Source: Catenulispora sp. | Lineage (GTDB): Bacteria > Actinomycetota > Actinomycetes > Streptomycetales > Catenulisporaceae | DNA length: 51,394 nt | Direction of reading: 5' to 3' | NCBI GenBank assembly: GCA_013362315.1 | Contig: JABFWL010000200.1 | Span: 1-51,394, forward strand | Shown: positions 1-7,972 of the stretch, one piece after another | How positions within the stretch are numbered: position 1 is the first letter of the stretch | Layout: the number at the start of each line of letters is the position of its first letter | The notes under the pieces: generated by a model | Told to the model about the DNA's origin: nothing | Seen by the model: the letters and a program-made list of their open reading frames with translations, nothing else | The model's database searches: none | Made by a program: the position numbers and the translations under genes

Positions 1-92
1 GATCGGCATTCGCCAGCGCTCGCGCCGAGGGCTTCATCACGGCACCGAGCCTGCCCGCGTTGTTCCGCCGCCGTGCGGGACGACGGAACTGA
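1..92 (+). CDS. 3' end of an unidentified gene (partial, cut by window edge)
   Basis: One forward frame (phase from base 3) is open from the window edge to a TGA at 90-92 and reads as about 29 residues rich in Ala and Arg, ending in an RRRAGRRN tail. This is too short to identify, and in DNA this GC-rich an open stretch of this size can occur by chance. It would be convergent with the TetR gene that ends at 130. Confidence 0.25.
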   Translation, partial: SAFASARAEGFITAPSLPALFRRRAGRRN

Positions 93-129
93 GGACTGGG
101 ATGTGGCGGCTGGCCGCAGCCGCGCCGTC

Positions 130-900
130 TCACCCGCCGAAAATGCGGGCCGCGATGCCGTCGAGCAGACAGTCGAGGCCGAACTCGAACCGGGCCTGCT
201 CGTCGGGGCGCGGTGCGCCTTCCCGCAGCGAGCGCTCGTACCGGGGGTACTCGCCGTTCGCGAGGAGCCATGCCAGGCGGTCGGTGTTCGCGTCCTTGGC
301 GTCCCGCTGCGACGTCCATCCCTCCGGGGCGCGCAGCCGGCCGCGGGTGATCTCGTCGTGGGTGCCGGCGCGGGTGTAGGCGGTGACGGCGCCGGTGATG
401 TCCGTCATCTGCGCCACGGTCAGGCCGCGGCCGTCCAGGGCGGCGAGGTTCTGCTCGGCGACGGCCAGGAACGCCGGGGTCGGGGCGAACAGGATCCGGC
501 CGGGCAGGTCCGTCATCCAGGGGTGCTTCAGGATGACGCTGCGAAAGCGCATGGCCGAGGCGCGCAGCACGCGCCGCCAGCGGTCGGAGCCGTCGCCTGA
601 TTCCCCGTCGGCGAGTTCCCCCTCATCAAGCAACATCCCCGCGCGCACCATGTCGAGCATCAGCTCTATGACGTCATCCTTCCCTGACACGTACCGATAG
701 CACGTCATCGAGGACACCCCCAGCTCCGTGGCGAGCCGCCGCATCGACACCGCCGCGAGGCCGTCGGCGTCGGCGATGCGCAGCGCCGCCTCGGCGATCA
801 TGGCGTGCGTCAGCACCGGTCGATGGGCCGGCGGCGACAGTGCCATCCGCTCCCAGACCGAGGGCGCGGCCGCCGCTGCGTCGCCGTCTGCGGTGCTCAT
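130..900 (-). CDS. TetR-family transcriptional repressor
   Basis: This 256-residue protein has an N-terminal helix-turn-helix at about residues 30-75 (AALRIADADGLAAVSMRRLA, then LGVSSMTCYRYVSGKDD). The rest is the long helical ligand domain of the TetR C-terminal type, with GRILFAPTPAFL and a C-terminal FGLDCLLDGI helix. It probably represses the divergent exporter gene at 957 and itself, because a single 34-bp palindrome fills the gap between the two start codons. That layout is classic for TetR regulators controlling an efflux pump that responds to a pathway product. The ATG at 898-900 is preceded by a short leader without a clear Shine-Dalgarno sequence. Length and domain order are normal for the family. 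The inducer is not known; a product or intermediate of the downstream operon is an inference. Confidence 0.9.
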   Translation of the reverse strand: MSTADGDAAAAAPSVWERMALSPPAHRPVLTHAMIAEAALRIADADGLAAVSMRRLATELGVSSMTCYRYVSGKDDVIELMLDMVRAGMLLDEGELADGESGDGSDRWRRVLRASAMRFRSVILKHPWMTDLPGRILFAPTPAFLAVAEQNLAALDGRGLTVAQMTDITGAVTAYTRAGTHDEITRGRLRAPEGWTSQRDAKDANTDRLAWLLANGEYPRYERSLREGAPRPDEQARFEFGLDCLLDGIAARIFGG

Positions 901-920
901 GGGGACAACGTTAGCGTGGA

Positions 921-954
921 TTTACATTGTAAGCGCGGGTGCTTACAGTGTAAA
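921..954. promoter_or_regulatory. Palindromic operator overlapping two face-to-face promoters
   Basis: The arms TTTACATTGTAAGC (921-934) and GCTTACAGTGTAAA (941-954) are inverted repeats matching at 13 of 14 positions around a 6-bp centre. On the plus strand, TTTACA (921-926), a 17-bp spacer and TACAGT (944-949) form a good promoter. On the minus strand, TTTACA (949-954), a 17-bp spacer and TACAAT (926-931) form the mirror image. Each arm therefore supplies the -35 of one promoter and the -10 of the other. The predicted plus-strand start site falls at the ATG at 957, so the exporter mRNA is probably leaderless. A TetR dimer bound here would block both promoters. Confidence 0.8.
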
Positions 955-956
955 TC

Positions 957-2624
957 ATGACCCAGAGCTACGAACGCGTCACGCTGTCACCCGACGGCCC
1001 CGCGGATCCGAACCGCTGGCGCGCCCTGACCGTGTGCCTGGTCGCCAGCTTCATGACCCTGTTGGACGTCAGCATCGTGAACGTCGGACTGCCGCAGATG
1101 CAGGCCGGACTGCACGCCTCCCCGGCGGACGTCTCCTGGGTGCGCGCCGGCTACACCCTGACGTTCGGGCTGGTCCTGGTGCCGTCCGGGAAACTCGGCG
1201 ACGCCCTCGGCCGCAAACGCATGTTCCTGCTCGGCCTCTTCCTGTTCACCGGGGTCAGCCTGATGTGCGCGCTCTCGCCGACCGCCCAGTGGCTCGTCGT
1301 CGCCCGCCTGCTTCAGGGCGTGGCCGGCGGCCTGCTCAATCCGCAGATCATCGCGATGATCCAGCAGCTGTTCCGCGGCGACGAGCGCGGCCGGGCCTTC
1401 GGCCTCTACGGCGGCACCGTCGCCATCGCCACGGCGATCGGCCCGCTGGCCGGCGGCCTGCTCATCGAGGCCGGCGGCTGGCGCTGGATGTTCCTGGTGA
1501 ACCTGCCGATCGGCGCCGTGGGCCTGGTGCTCGGCGTGTTGCTGGTGCCCTCCATCCCGGCACGGCGGCGCGGCCGGGGGCTGGACCTGGTCGGGGTGGC
1601 GCTGCTCGGCGGCGGCATCACCTCGATCATGCTGCCGCTCATCGAGCAGGAGCAGGGCGGCGGGGTGCAGTGGTCGCTGCTGGGCCTCGCGGCGGTGCTG
1701 CTGGTCGCCTTCGTGTTCTGGGAACGGTGGTGGCAGCGGCGCGGCCTGGACCCGCTGGTCGACCTCGGCCTGCTGCGGACGCCGTCCTTCGGCGCGAGCA
1801 GCCTCGTCGGACTCGCTTACTTCGCGGGGTATCCCGGCGTGCTGTTCATCCTCTCCCTCTACCTCCAGCAGGGCCGCGCCTACTCGGCACTGGCGGCCGG
1901 CGCGGCGGGGATGCCGTTCGCGGTCGGGTCCGCGATCAGCGCGGCGGTCAGCGGCCGGGCCGTCTACCGCATCGGCCGGGTCCTCGTGGTCGCCGGACTG
2001 GCCGCCGTGCTCGCCGGGCTGATCCCGGCGGCGCTGATCATCCAGCACGACACCGGCGGCGCGGTCTGGGCGCGGCTGTTCGTCCCGCTGCTGCTGGCCG
2101 GACTCGGCAGCGGCCTGGTCATCGGCCCGAACCAGACGCTGGCGCTGCAGTTCGTGCCGCCGGCCGGCAGCGGGACCGCGGCCGCGATGGTGCAGACCGG
2201 GCAGCGCGTCGGCATGTCGGTCGGCACCGCCGTGGCCGCCACGATGTTCTTCGGACACCTCGAGGTGGCGCACCGGGACTACAGCGGCGCGGCCTCGCGC
2301 AGCCTCTACGGGGCGGCGGCGCTCGTCGCCGTCGCGCTGGTCGCGGCATCCGGGGACCTCGTCGCCGCGCGCCGGCTCCGGCGGCGGCCGATCCCGAGAC
2401 AGTCCTCGGACACACCCGGCACCCGGACCGGCGGGCCGGTCGTCACCGACCTGCGGCCGACGCGAGACCAAGGCGGGACAACGGCGTCACCCACGCCGTG
2501 CTGCCGCCGACCGCCGCCGGGACCGTCGCGCCCGAGGACGTCCCGGACCTGCGCACCCTCGTCGTCGCCGGCGAGGCGCTGCCCGGCGCGCTGGTCGAGC
2601 GCTGGGCACCGCACGTCCGCCTGA
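957..2624 (+). CDS. MFS drug exporter, DHA2 (EmrB/QacA) type, with abnormal fused tail
   Basis: This is a proton-coupled 14-helix efflux pump of the inner membrane. Recognisable parts are TM1 with VASFMTLLDVSIVNVGLPQM (motif D1), the motif-A loop GKLGDALGRKRMF, motif C-like GPLAGGLLIEAGGWRWMF, and a last helix around SLYGAAALVAVALVAASGDL followed by a basic end RRLRRRP. The natural protein should end near base 2450. Instead the frame continues to 2624 as a Pro/Arg-rich tail, because it runs out of frame through an adenylation-domain sequence. This places a deletion junction at about 2450-2477. The ATG at 957 has no Shine-Dalgarno sequence and fits leaderless translation. The pump is the likely self-resistance or export gene for the following operon and is probably controlled by the TetR protein. 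Confidence 0.88.
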   Translation: MTQSYERVTLSPDGPADPNRWRALTVCLVASFMTLLDVSIVNVGLPQMQAGLHASPADVSWVRAGYTLTFGLVLVPSGKLGDALGRKRMFLLGLFLFTGVSLMCALSPTAQWLVVARLLQGVAGGLLNPQIIAMIQQLFRGDERGRAFGLYGGTVAIATAIGPLAGGLLIEAGGWRWMFLVNLPIGAVGLVLGVLLVPSIPARRRGRGLDLVGVALLGGGITSIMLPLIEQEQGGGVQWSLLGLAAVLLVAFVFWERWWQRRGLDPLVDLGLLRTPSFGASSLVGLAYFAGYPGVLFILSLYLQQGRAYSALAAGAAGMPFAVGSAISAAVSGRAVYRIGRVLVVAGLAAVLAGLIPAALIIQHDTGGAVWARLFVPLLLAGLGSGLVIGPNQTLALQFVPPAGSGTAAAMVQTGQRVGMSVGTAVAATMFFGHLEVAHRDYSGAASRSLYGAAALVAVALVAASGDLVAARRLRRRPIPRQSSDTPGTRTGGPVVTDLRPTRDQGGTTASPTPCCRRPPPGPSRPRTSRTCAPSSSPARRCPARWSSAGHRTSA

Positions 2625-3535
2625 TCAACGCCTACGGCCCGACCGAGGCCACCGTCTGCGCCACCATGACCGGACCGCTGGCCGCCGGCGACGAGATCAC
2701 CATCGGCACGCCGATCCCCGGCGTGTCGGTGTACGTGCTCGACGACACGCTCCAGCCGGTCCGGCCCGGCGAGATCGGCGAGCTGTACATCGCCGGGCCG
2801 GGACTGGCCCGCGGCTATCTGGGCCGTCCGGAGCTGACCGCGCAGCGGTTCGTCGCCGACCCGCACTCCTCGGCCGGTACGCGCATGTACCGGACCGGCG
2901 ACCTCGGGTCGTGGTCAGTGGACGGCGCCATCCTCTTCCACGGACGGGCCGACGACCAGATCAAGCTCCGCGGCTTCCGGATCGAACCGGGCGAGGTGGA
3001 GTCCGTCCTCGGCCAGCACCCGGAGGTGGCGCGCGCGGTCGTGGTCCCGCGGACCGCGTCCGTCGCGGGGGCTTACGGACTCGACCACGGCGGCGGGCCT
3101 CAGCTCGTCGCATACGTCGTACCGGCCGACGGCAGCCGGCCCTCGCCCGCCGAGCTGCGCGCGCACGCCGCGCGCTTCCTGCCCGAGCACATGGTGCCCG
3201 CGCTGTTCACCACCGTCGACACGCTCCCGCTCACACCGAACGGCAAGGTCGACCGCGGTGCGCTGCCGGCGCCGGACGCGGCGGCGCACGCCGCCGGGCG
3301 CGGGCCGAGGACGCCGGCTGAGAAGGCGCTGTGCGCGATCTTCGCCGAGCTGTTCGGCGTCGAGGAGGTCGGCGTGGGAGCCGACTTCTTCGCCCTCGGC
3401 GGCACCAGCATCACCGCGATCGACGTGATCCTGCGGGCCCAGGAGTTCGGACTGGAGCTCACGCCGCGCAGCGTGATCGACAACCCGACCATCGAGGCGC
3501 TCGCCGCGGCCGTGGCGCAGAAGGAGCTGACATGA
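2477..3535 (+). pseudogene. 5'-truncated NRPS adenylation-PCP didomain (NovH-like)
   Basis: From about base 2477 the frame matches the second half of an amino-acid adenylation domain: VVAGEALP, A5 NAYGPTEATVCATM, A6 GELYIAGPGLARGYL, A7 YRTGD, A8 DDQIKLRGFRIEPGE and A10 PLTPNGKVDRGAL. A carrier protein with FFALGGTSITAID (Ser for phosphopantetheine) follows. Motifs A1-A4, including the ATP loop, are missing (about 250 residues), and there is no start codon of its own; the region abuts the exporter. The pocket residues that remain, roughly V, A, A, V, C at positions 299-331, match the Tyr/beta-hydroxy-Tyr code. The stop overlaps the P450 ATG (ATGA). It cannot adenylate as it stands, although the PCP could still fold. 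A read-assembly deletion is the alternative explanation. Confidence 0.8.
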
Positions 3536-4517
3536 CCCTGACCCCCCGGCCGGTCGTCCAGCCGGACGACCTCGACCGCGTGGACCTGGCCTCGCCGATC
3601 CTGCACGCGGAGAACGACCTGGACGAGATCTGGCGCTACCTGCGCGCGAACGATCCGGTGCACTGGCACCGGCCGGTCGACGACCGCCCCGGCTTCTGGG
3701 TGATCACCCGGCACGCCGACGTCCACCAGGTCTACCAGGACAAGGGCCACTTCACGACCGCCGGCGGCAACGCTCTGGCGACCCTGCTCACCGGCGGCGA
3801 CTCGGCCTCCGGCACGATGCTGGCGGTCACCGACGGCCCGCGCCACCGGCAGATCCGCAACGTCATGACCCGCGGTCTGAACCCCCGCACGCTGGAGGCC
3901 GTCCGGCACTCGCTCCAGCAGACCGTGGACCGCCTGCTGAAGAACGCGCTCGACATGGGCGAGTGCGACGCGGCCCACGACGTGGCGGCGAACGTCCCGC
4001 TCGGCGCCATCTGCGACCTGCTGGAGATCCTGGCGGCGACGAGACCGGCCGCCACGCGATCACCGGCACCATCCTGGCGCTGATCGAGAACCCCGACCAG
4101 TGGCGCGCGCTGAAGAACGGCGACGTCGACATCAAGACCGCGACCGAGGAAGCGCTGCGCTGGACGGTGCCGTCCCTGCACGGCGGGCGCACGGCGACCG
4201 GTGACGTCGAGATCGGCGGCAAGCAGATCAAGGCCGGCGACGTGGTGAGCGTCTGGATCTACTCGGCGAACCGCGACGAGGACGTCTTCGACGAGCCGGA
4301 CCGCTTCGTCCTGGGCCGGACCCCCAACAACCACTTCACATTCGCCCACGGCGCGCACTACTGCCTCGGGCACTACCTCGGCCGCATGGAGGTGCACGCG
4401 GTGCTGGACGGCCTGCGGCGCCTGGTCGGCGACATCGAGCAGATCGGCGAGGAGAAGTGGATCTACTCGAGCATCCTGCACGGCATGCACTCGATGCCGG
4501 TGCGGATGACGGCGTGA
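3532..4517 (+). pseudogene. Cytochrome P450, NovI/NikQ type, with internal deletion and frame change
   Basis: The N-terminal part from ATG 3532 reads as a P450 through PGFWVITRHADV, the C-helix HRQIRNVMTRGLNPRT and PLGAICDLLEI at about 4035. That frame then stops at 4083. The rest lies in another frame, starting at the I-helix GGDETGRHAITGTI (about 4036), with the ExxR-type helix EEALRW and the haem loop FAHGAHYCLG ending at 4517. About 70-80 residues between the F/G region and the I-helix are absent. Such P450s hydroxylate the beta carbon of an aminoacyl group tethered to a partner PCP, here the A-PCP just upstream. Junction bases around GGCGGCGAC could have recombined by microhomology, since both a Pro-Ala-Ala-Asp and a Gly-Gly-Asp-Glu coding context would contain them. 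As written the gene is non-functional. Confidence 0.85.
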
Positions 4518-4560
4518 CACCTCCAATCGTCTCGAGCGCAGGATCGAAGGGAAGACAGGC

Positions 4561-4800
4561 ATGAACGTGTTCGACGACGCGGCGGCGCCGGGCGTGGTGC
4601 TCGGCAACGAGGCGGGGGAGTACTCGCTGTGGCCGGCGGCCGGCGAGGTGCCGGGCGGCTGGCGGATGGTCTTCGGACCGGCGGACCGGCAGGCGTGCCT
4701 GGCGCACGTCGGGCGGATCTGGACGGACTTGGGGACGTCGGTGGCTCCGGGTGGATCGGGCGTTTCGGCGTCCGCGGCGGGTTCCGGCGGGCCGCAGTGA
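4561..4800 (+). CDS. MbtH-like NRPS accessory protein
   Basis: This 79-residue protein matches the MbtH family, which binds adenylation domains and supports their folding and activity. Visible family features are the N-terminal NVFDD, YSLWPAAGEVPGGWRMVFGPADR with the conserved SLWP and GW, and the C-terminal ACLAHVGRIWTDL. A low-complexity Gly/Ser tail follows. The core has normal length (about 60-70 residues). The gene starts 43 bp after the P450 stop, and its TGA overlaps the GTG of the next gene. Its place beside an A-PCP/P450 pair suggests that it served the truncated tyrosine-type A domain. It is the only MbtH homologue in the window, so it might also assist the NRPS operon at 23-40 kb; this is a guess. 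Confidence 0.9.
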   Translation: MNVFDDAAAPGVVLGNEAGEYSLWPAAGEVPGGWRMVFGPADRQACLAHVGRIWTDLGTSVAPGGSGVSASAAGSGGPQ

Positions 4801-5582
4801 ACCGGTTGCCGGACGGCGACGGCGTCAGCCAGGGCGACGGCACGGTCGCGGTCGTCACCGGGGCGGCGCGGGGCATCGGCGCGGCCGTGGCGCTGCGCCT
4901 CGCTGCGGGCCGCGCGGCGGTCGTCGTCGTGGACCGCCGCGAGTCCGACACCGCCGGAACCGTCGCGGCCATCCGCCGGGCAGGCGGCCGGGCCCTGGGC
5001 ATCGGCTGCGATGTGGCGGTCCCGGCCGAGGTGCGGACGGCGGTGCTCCGGACAGCGGCGGCCTTCGGCCGCATCGACGTCCTGGTGAACTGCGCCGGCC
5101 TCACCCGCGACCGCCTGCTGCTCGCGATGGACGACGCGGAGTGGGACACGGTCCTCGACGTGAGCCTCGGCGGCACGATGCGCTGGTCCCTGGCAGCGGC
5201 GGAGCTCATGAAGCGCCGAGGTTCGGGCCGCATCGTGACCTTCAGCTCGGTGGCGGCCGAGGGCAACCCGGGCCAGAGCAACTACGCGACCGCGAAGGCG
5301 GCCCTCGCCGGCTTCACCCGAAGCCTCGCCGCCGAACTCGGCCCGCACGGCATCACGGTGAACGCGGTCGCCCCCGGCTTCGTCGCGACGCCGATGGTCG
5401 ACGAACTGGCGAGCCGGCTCGGCGTGGACCACGAGGCCTTCCTGAAGACCGCGGCGTCCCGGGCGGCGGTCGGCCGCGTCGGAACGGTCGAGGACATCGC
5501 CGGCGTCGTGGCCTTCCTCGCCGGACCCGACTCCGGCTACCTGACCGGTCAGACCGTGTCCGTCGACGGAGGCCGGCGGTGA
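4797..5582 (+). CDS. Short-chain dehydrogenase/reductase, FabG-like (NovJ-like, catalytic)
   Basis: The protein has 261 residues and a complete SDR signature: nucleotide loop VTGAARGIGAAVA (about residues 20-32), NCAG, catalytic Ser in FSSVAAEGN, the YATAK active site, and a C-terminal LTGQTVSVDGGRR typical of FabG relatives. The GTG at 4797 overlaps the MbtH stop (GTGA), which fixes the start and implies translational coupling. Together with the next gene it forms a pair of SDRs, one with and one without catalytic residues. In novobiocin biosynthesis NovJ and NovK act as a complex that oxidises PCP-bound beta-hydroxytyrosine to the beta-keto form. The same role is inferred here from gene order. 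A generic ketoreductase role remains possible. Confidence 0.88.
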   Translation: MNRLPDGDGVSQGDGTVAVVTGAARGIGAAVALRLAAGRAAVVVVDRRESDTAGTVAAIRRAGGRALGIGCDVAVPAEVRTAVLRTAAAFGRIDVLVNCAGLTRDRLLLAMDDAEWDTVLDVSLGGTMRWSLAAAELMKRRGSGRIVTFSSVAAEGNPGQSNYATAKAALAGFTRSLAAELGPHGITVNAVAPGFVATPMVDELASRLGVDHEAFLKTAASRAAVGRVGTVEDIAGVVAFLAGPDSGYLTGQTVSVDGGRR

Positions 5583-6334
5583 CCCGGGTGGCCGTCGTAT
5601 CCCTTGCCACCGACGCGGCCGGCGGCACGCGCGACACCGGCCTGGCCGCCGCGCTGCACCTCGCCGGCCTCGGCCTCGACATCGCCCTGCTCGACGCCGA
5701 CCCGCCCACAGCCGCCGAGGCCGCCGAGCAGATCTCCGCCGGCGGCCAACGCTGCGCCGCCGTCGCCGCCGACCTCGCCGACAGCGCTTCAGTGAACGCC
5801 GCGCTGAACCACGTGCGCTCGGAGCTCGGCAGTCCCAGCGTCCTGCTGAACTGTGTTCCGCTCGGCAGCCCCGAGCCGCTGGCCGCTGAGGAGCGCTATG
5901 CCGAGGCGCGCCGGAGCCTGCGCGCGTTGTTCGTCTGCTGCCGCGCCGTCTGCACGCACATGGTGCGCGGCCGGTGGGGCCGGATCGTCAACATCGCGCA
6001 CCCGGTCGGTGCCGACGAAGCCGGGGACCGGGAGTGGCGCGACGGGCAGACCGTGCTCGGCGGGCTCGTCGGGTTCACCCGGTCCGCCGCGCTGGAACTG
6101 GCCGGTTACGGCATCACCGCGAACTACATCGCACCGACCGGCTGCTATCCCGCCGGTCCCGCCCCCGCCCCCGCGCCGCCACTCGCCGCGGCGGCCTCCC
6201 GTGACGCCTCGTCCTATTCCGCGGGCGTGGCGTCCCTGACCGGATTCTTGATCAGCGATCAGGCGTCGGCGATCACCGGGCAGGGCGGCTATCTCGCCGG
6301 CCGTCCGGCGGTGCCGTCCGCCAGTGGGGAGTAG
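5579..6334 (+). CDS. Catalytically degenerate SDR-fold protein (NovK-like partner)
   Basis: This 251-residue protein aligns with the upstream SDR along its length (for example GRIVNIAHPV and LVGFTRSAALELAGYGITANYIAP) but lacks the working parts. The TGxxxGxG loop is replaced by SLATDAAGGTRDTG, NCAG by NCVP, and Gly and Leu stand where the Tyr and Lys of YxxxK should be. It is therefore probably not an enzyme alone but a structural or allosteric partner of the preceding SDR. The GTG at 5579 overlaps the upstream TGA (GTGA), which suggests equal synthesis of the two. There is no stop or frameshift, so it is not simply decayed. The comparison with NovK is by gene order and loss of catalytic residues, not by alignment. 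Confidence 0.82.
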   Translation: MTRVAVVSLATDAAGGTRDTGLAAALHLAGLGLDIALLDADPPTAAEAAEQISAGGQRCAAVAADLADSASVNAALNHVRSELGSPSVLLNCVPLGSPEPLAAEERYAEARRSLRALFVCCRAVCTHMVRGRWGRIVNIAHPVGADEAGDREWRDGQTVLGGLVGFTRSAALELAGYGITANYIAPTGCYPAGPAPAPAPPLAAAASRDASSYSAGVASLTGFLISDQASAITGQGGYLAGRPAVPSASGE

Positions 6335-6337
6335 ACC

Positions 6338-7972
6338 ATGAAGGACCCGGGCCACTACGTCGCCCGCATCCTGGACCAGCTCGCGCTCGACGACGACCGG
6401 CCGGTGATCCGCTGGCAGGACGCTGTCATCCCGGCCGCTGAGCTGCGCAGCGCCGTGCGACGCGTCGCGGCGGCACTGCGCGGGCTCGGCGTCGGGGACG
6501 GCGGCACGGTCGCCGTCCTGACCGCCCTGAACAGCCCGTGGATGCTGGCGACCCGCTACGCCGTCCACCTCGTCGGGGCGACCGTCGTCCACGTCACCGG
6601 CTCGAACCACGGGACCACCACCCACGGCCTGACCCGCGAGATCCGCGCCCGCATGGTGCGCGAGACCGGCGCGTCGGTCCTGCTCTTCGACGAGGAGAAT
6701 GCCGCCGAGGCCGAAGGCGTCAGCGCGCTACTCGGTTCCCAGACGGGACTTCGCCTCTGCGCCCTCGGCACACCCCTGTCGGGCCCGGTGTCCGTCGGCG
6801 GTCGCCCGATCGCCGAGCCGGCCGCCGCCGCGTCCACCGACACCGCCGCCGACGACCCGGACCTGACACCCCGCACCCCGGCCCGCGCCATGGTCATCTA
6901 CACCAGCGGCAGCACCGGCCGTCCCAAAGGCGTGGTCAAACCCTTCGCCGCCTGGAACGACGTCGTCCTGAGCGAGGCGACCTTCGCCTCGCCGAAGACC
7001 TTCCTGGCGGTCAGCGCGGTCAGCCACACCGGCGGCCTGCTCACCGACATGGCCATCGCCTCCGGCGGCAGCGCGGTGCTGCGCACCGCCTTCGAACCCG
7101 CGGCGTTCCTGCGCGACATCGCCGAGTTCCGCGTCACCGACACCCTGATCGGCGTCCCGCTGCTGTACGAGCTCGCGAACCACCCGGACGCACCCACCAC
7201 CGACCTCTCCTCGCTGCGCCGCCTGCTCTATATCGGCTGTGCCGCCTCGCCGGAGCGGGTCCGCGAAGCCGTCAAGATCTTCCCCGGCGTCCTGCACCAC
7301 TCCTACGGCACCACCGAGACCGGCCAGATCGCCATGCTCACGGCCGCCGACCACGACGTCGCCGAGCTGCTCGACACCGTCGGACGGCCGCGGACCGACC
7401 TGACGGTGGCGATCCGCGACCCGGAGTCCGGCCGCGGCCTGCCGGCCGGGGAGCTCGGCGAAGTCGTCGTGCGCGGAGCCAAGAACATGCTCGGCTACGT
7501 CGCGGATCCCGAGCTCACCGACCGGGTCCTGCGCGAGGGCTGGGTGCACACCGGCGACCTCGGCCGGATCGGCGACAACGGCTACCTGCGGCTGTTCGGC
7601 CGCATGGACGACGTCGTCAAGGTGCACGACACCCGCGTCCACCCGATCGAGGTCGAGAAGGTCCTGGCCGGGCACCCCGGCGTCGCCGACGCCTGCGTGT
7701 GGGGCCTGCGGTCGCCGGACCTGCTGGGCGAGCTGCACGCCGCCGTCGTGCTGCGGGACGACGACCCGCCGACCCGTGACGTCCTGCGGGACCACGTCGC
7801 GCGGTCGATGACCCCCACCCACGTTCCGGCCACCCTCACGCGGTGGCGCGCATTCCCGATCAACGCCAACGGAAAGGTCGATCGGGTCCTGGTCCGCGAG
7901 CAGAGCTCGCACCCCGAGGCGGGAAGGGATGAACCGGCGTGGCCGAATTCATCGGAAACTACGACAGCCTGA
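6338..7972 (+). CDS. AMP-forming acyl/aryl-CoA ligase-like enzyme
   Basis: The 544-residue protein is a stand-alone member of the ANL adenylating superfamily: YTSGSTGRPKGVVK (P-loop, about residues 187-200), SYGTTETGQ, HTGDLGRIGDNGY, LFGRMDDVVKVHDTRVHP hinge, and a C-terminal catalytic Lys in NANGKVDR. It lacks a carrier domain, so it activates an acid to the adenylate and passes it to CoA, a carrier or an amine. The start at 6338 follows the SDR stop by 3 bp. Its last 34 bp overlap the next gene, so it is tightly inside the operon. The substrate cannot be read from the sequence. In an aminocoumarin-like pathway an amide-forming ligase would be expected at about this step, but that enzyme family is only one possibility. 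Confidence 0.85.
   Translation: MKDPGHYVARILDQLALDDDRPVIRWQDAVIPAAELRSAVRRVAAALRGLGVGDGGTVAVLTALNSPWMLATRYAVHLVGATVVHVTGSNHGTTTHGLTREIRARMVRETGASVLLFDEENAAEAEGVSALLGSQTGLRLCALGTPLSGPVSVGGRPIAEPAAAASTDTAADDPDLTPRTPARAMVIYTSGSTGRPKGVVKPFAAWNDVVLSEATFASPKTFLAVSAVSHTGGLLTDMAIASGGSAVLRTAFEPAAFLRDIAEFRVTDTLIGVPLLYELANHPDAPTTDLSSLRRLLYIGCAASPERVREAVKIFPGVLHHSYGTTETGQIAMLTAADHDVAELLDTVGRPRTDLTVAIRDPESGRGLPAGELGEVVVRGAKNMLGYVADPELTDRVLREGWVHTGDLGRIGDNGYLRLFGRMDDVVKVHDTRVHPIEVEKVLAGHPGVADACVWGLRSPDLLGELHAAVVLRDDDPPTRDVLRDHVARSMTPTHVPATLTRWRAFPINANGKVDRVLVREQSSHPEAGRDEPAWPNSSETTTA

Noticed and set aside
987-2471. Minus-strand open frame of 494 codons opposite the exporter
   Set aside because: Composition is Arg/Gln/Glu/Asp-rich and repetitive without hydrophobic core; it is a shadow of the transmembrane gene.
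728-3535. A single open frame of 935 codons covering the exporter and the A-PCP region
   Set aside because: Its first 580 codons are an out-of-phase Arg/Pro-rich reading of the exporter gene. Only the part from about 2477 has protein homology.
5579-6334. Second SDR as a decayed pseudogene
   Set aside because: It has no stop or frameshift, overlaps the first SDR by GTGA, and lost catalytic residues in a pattern known for structural SDR partners.
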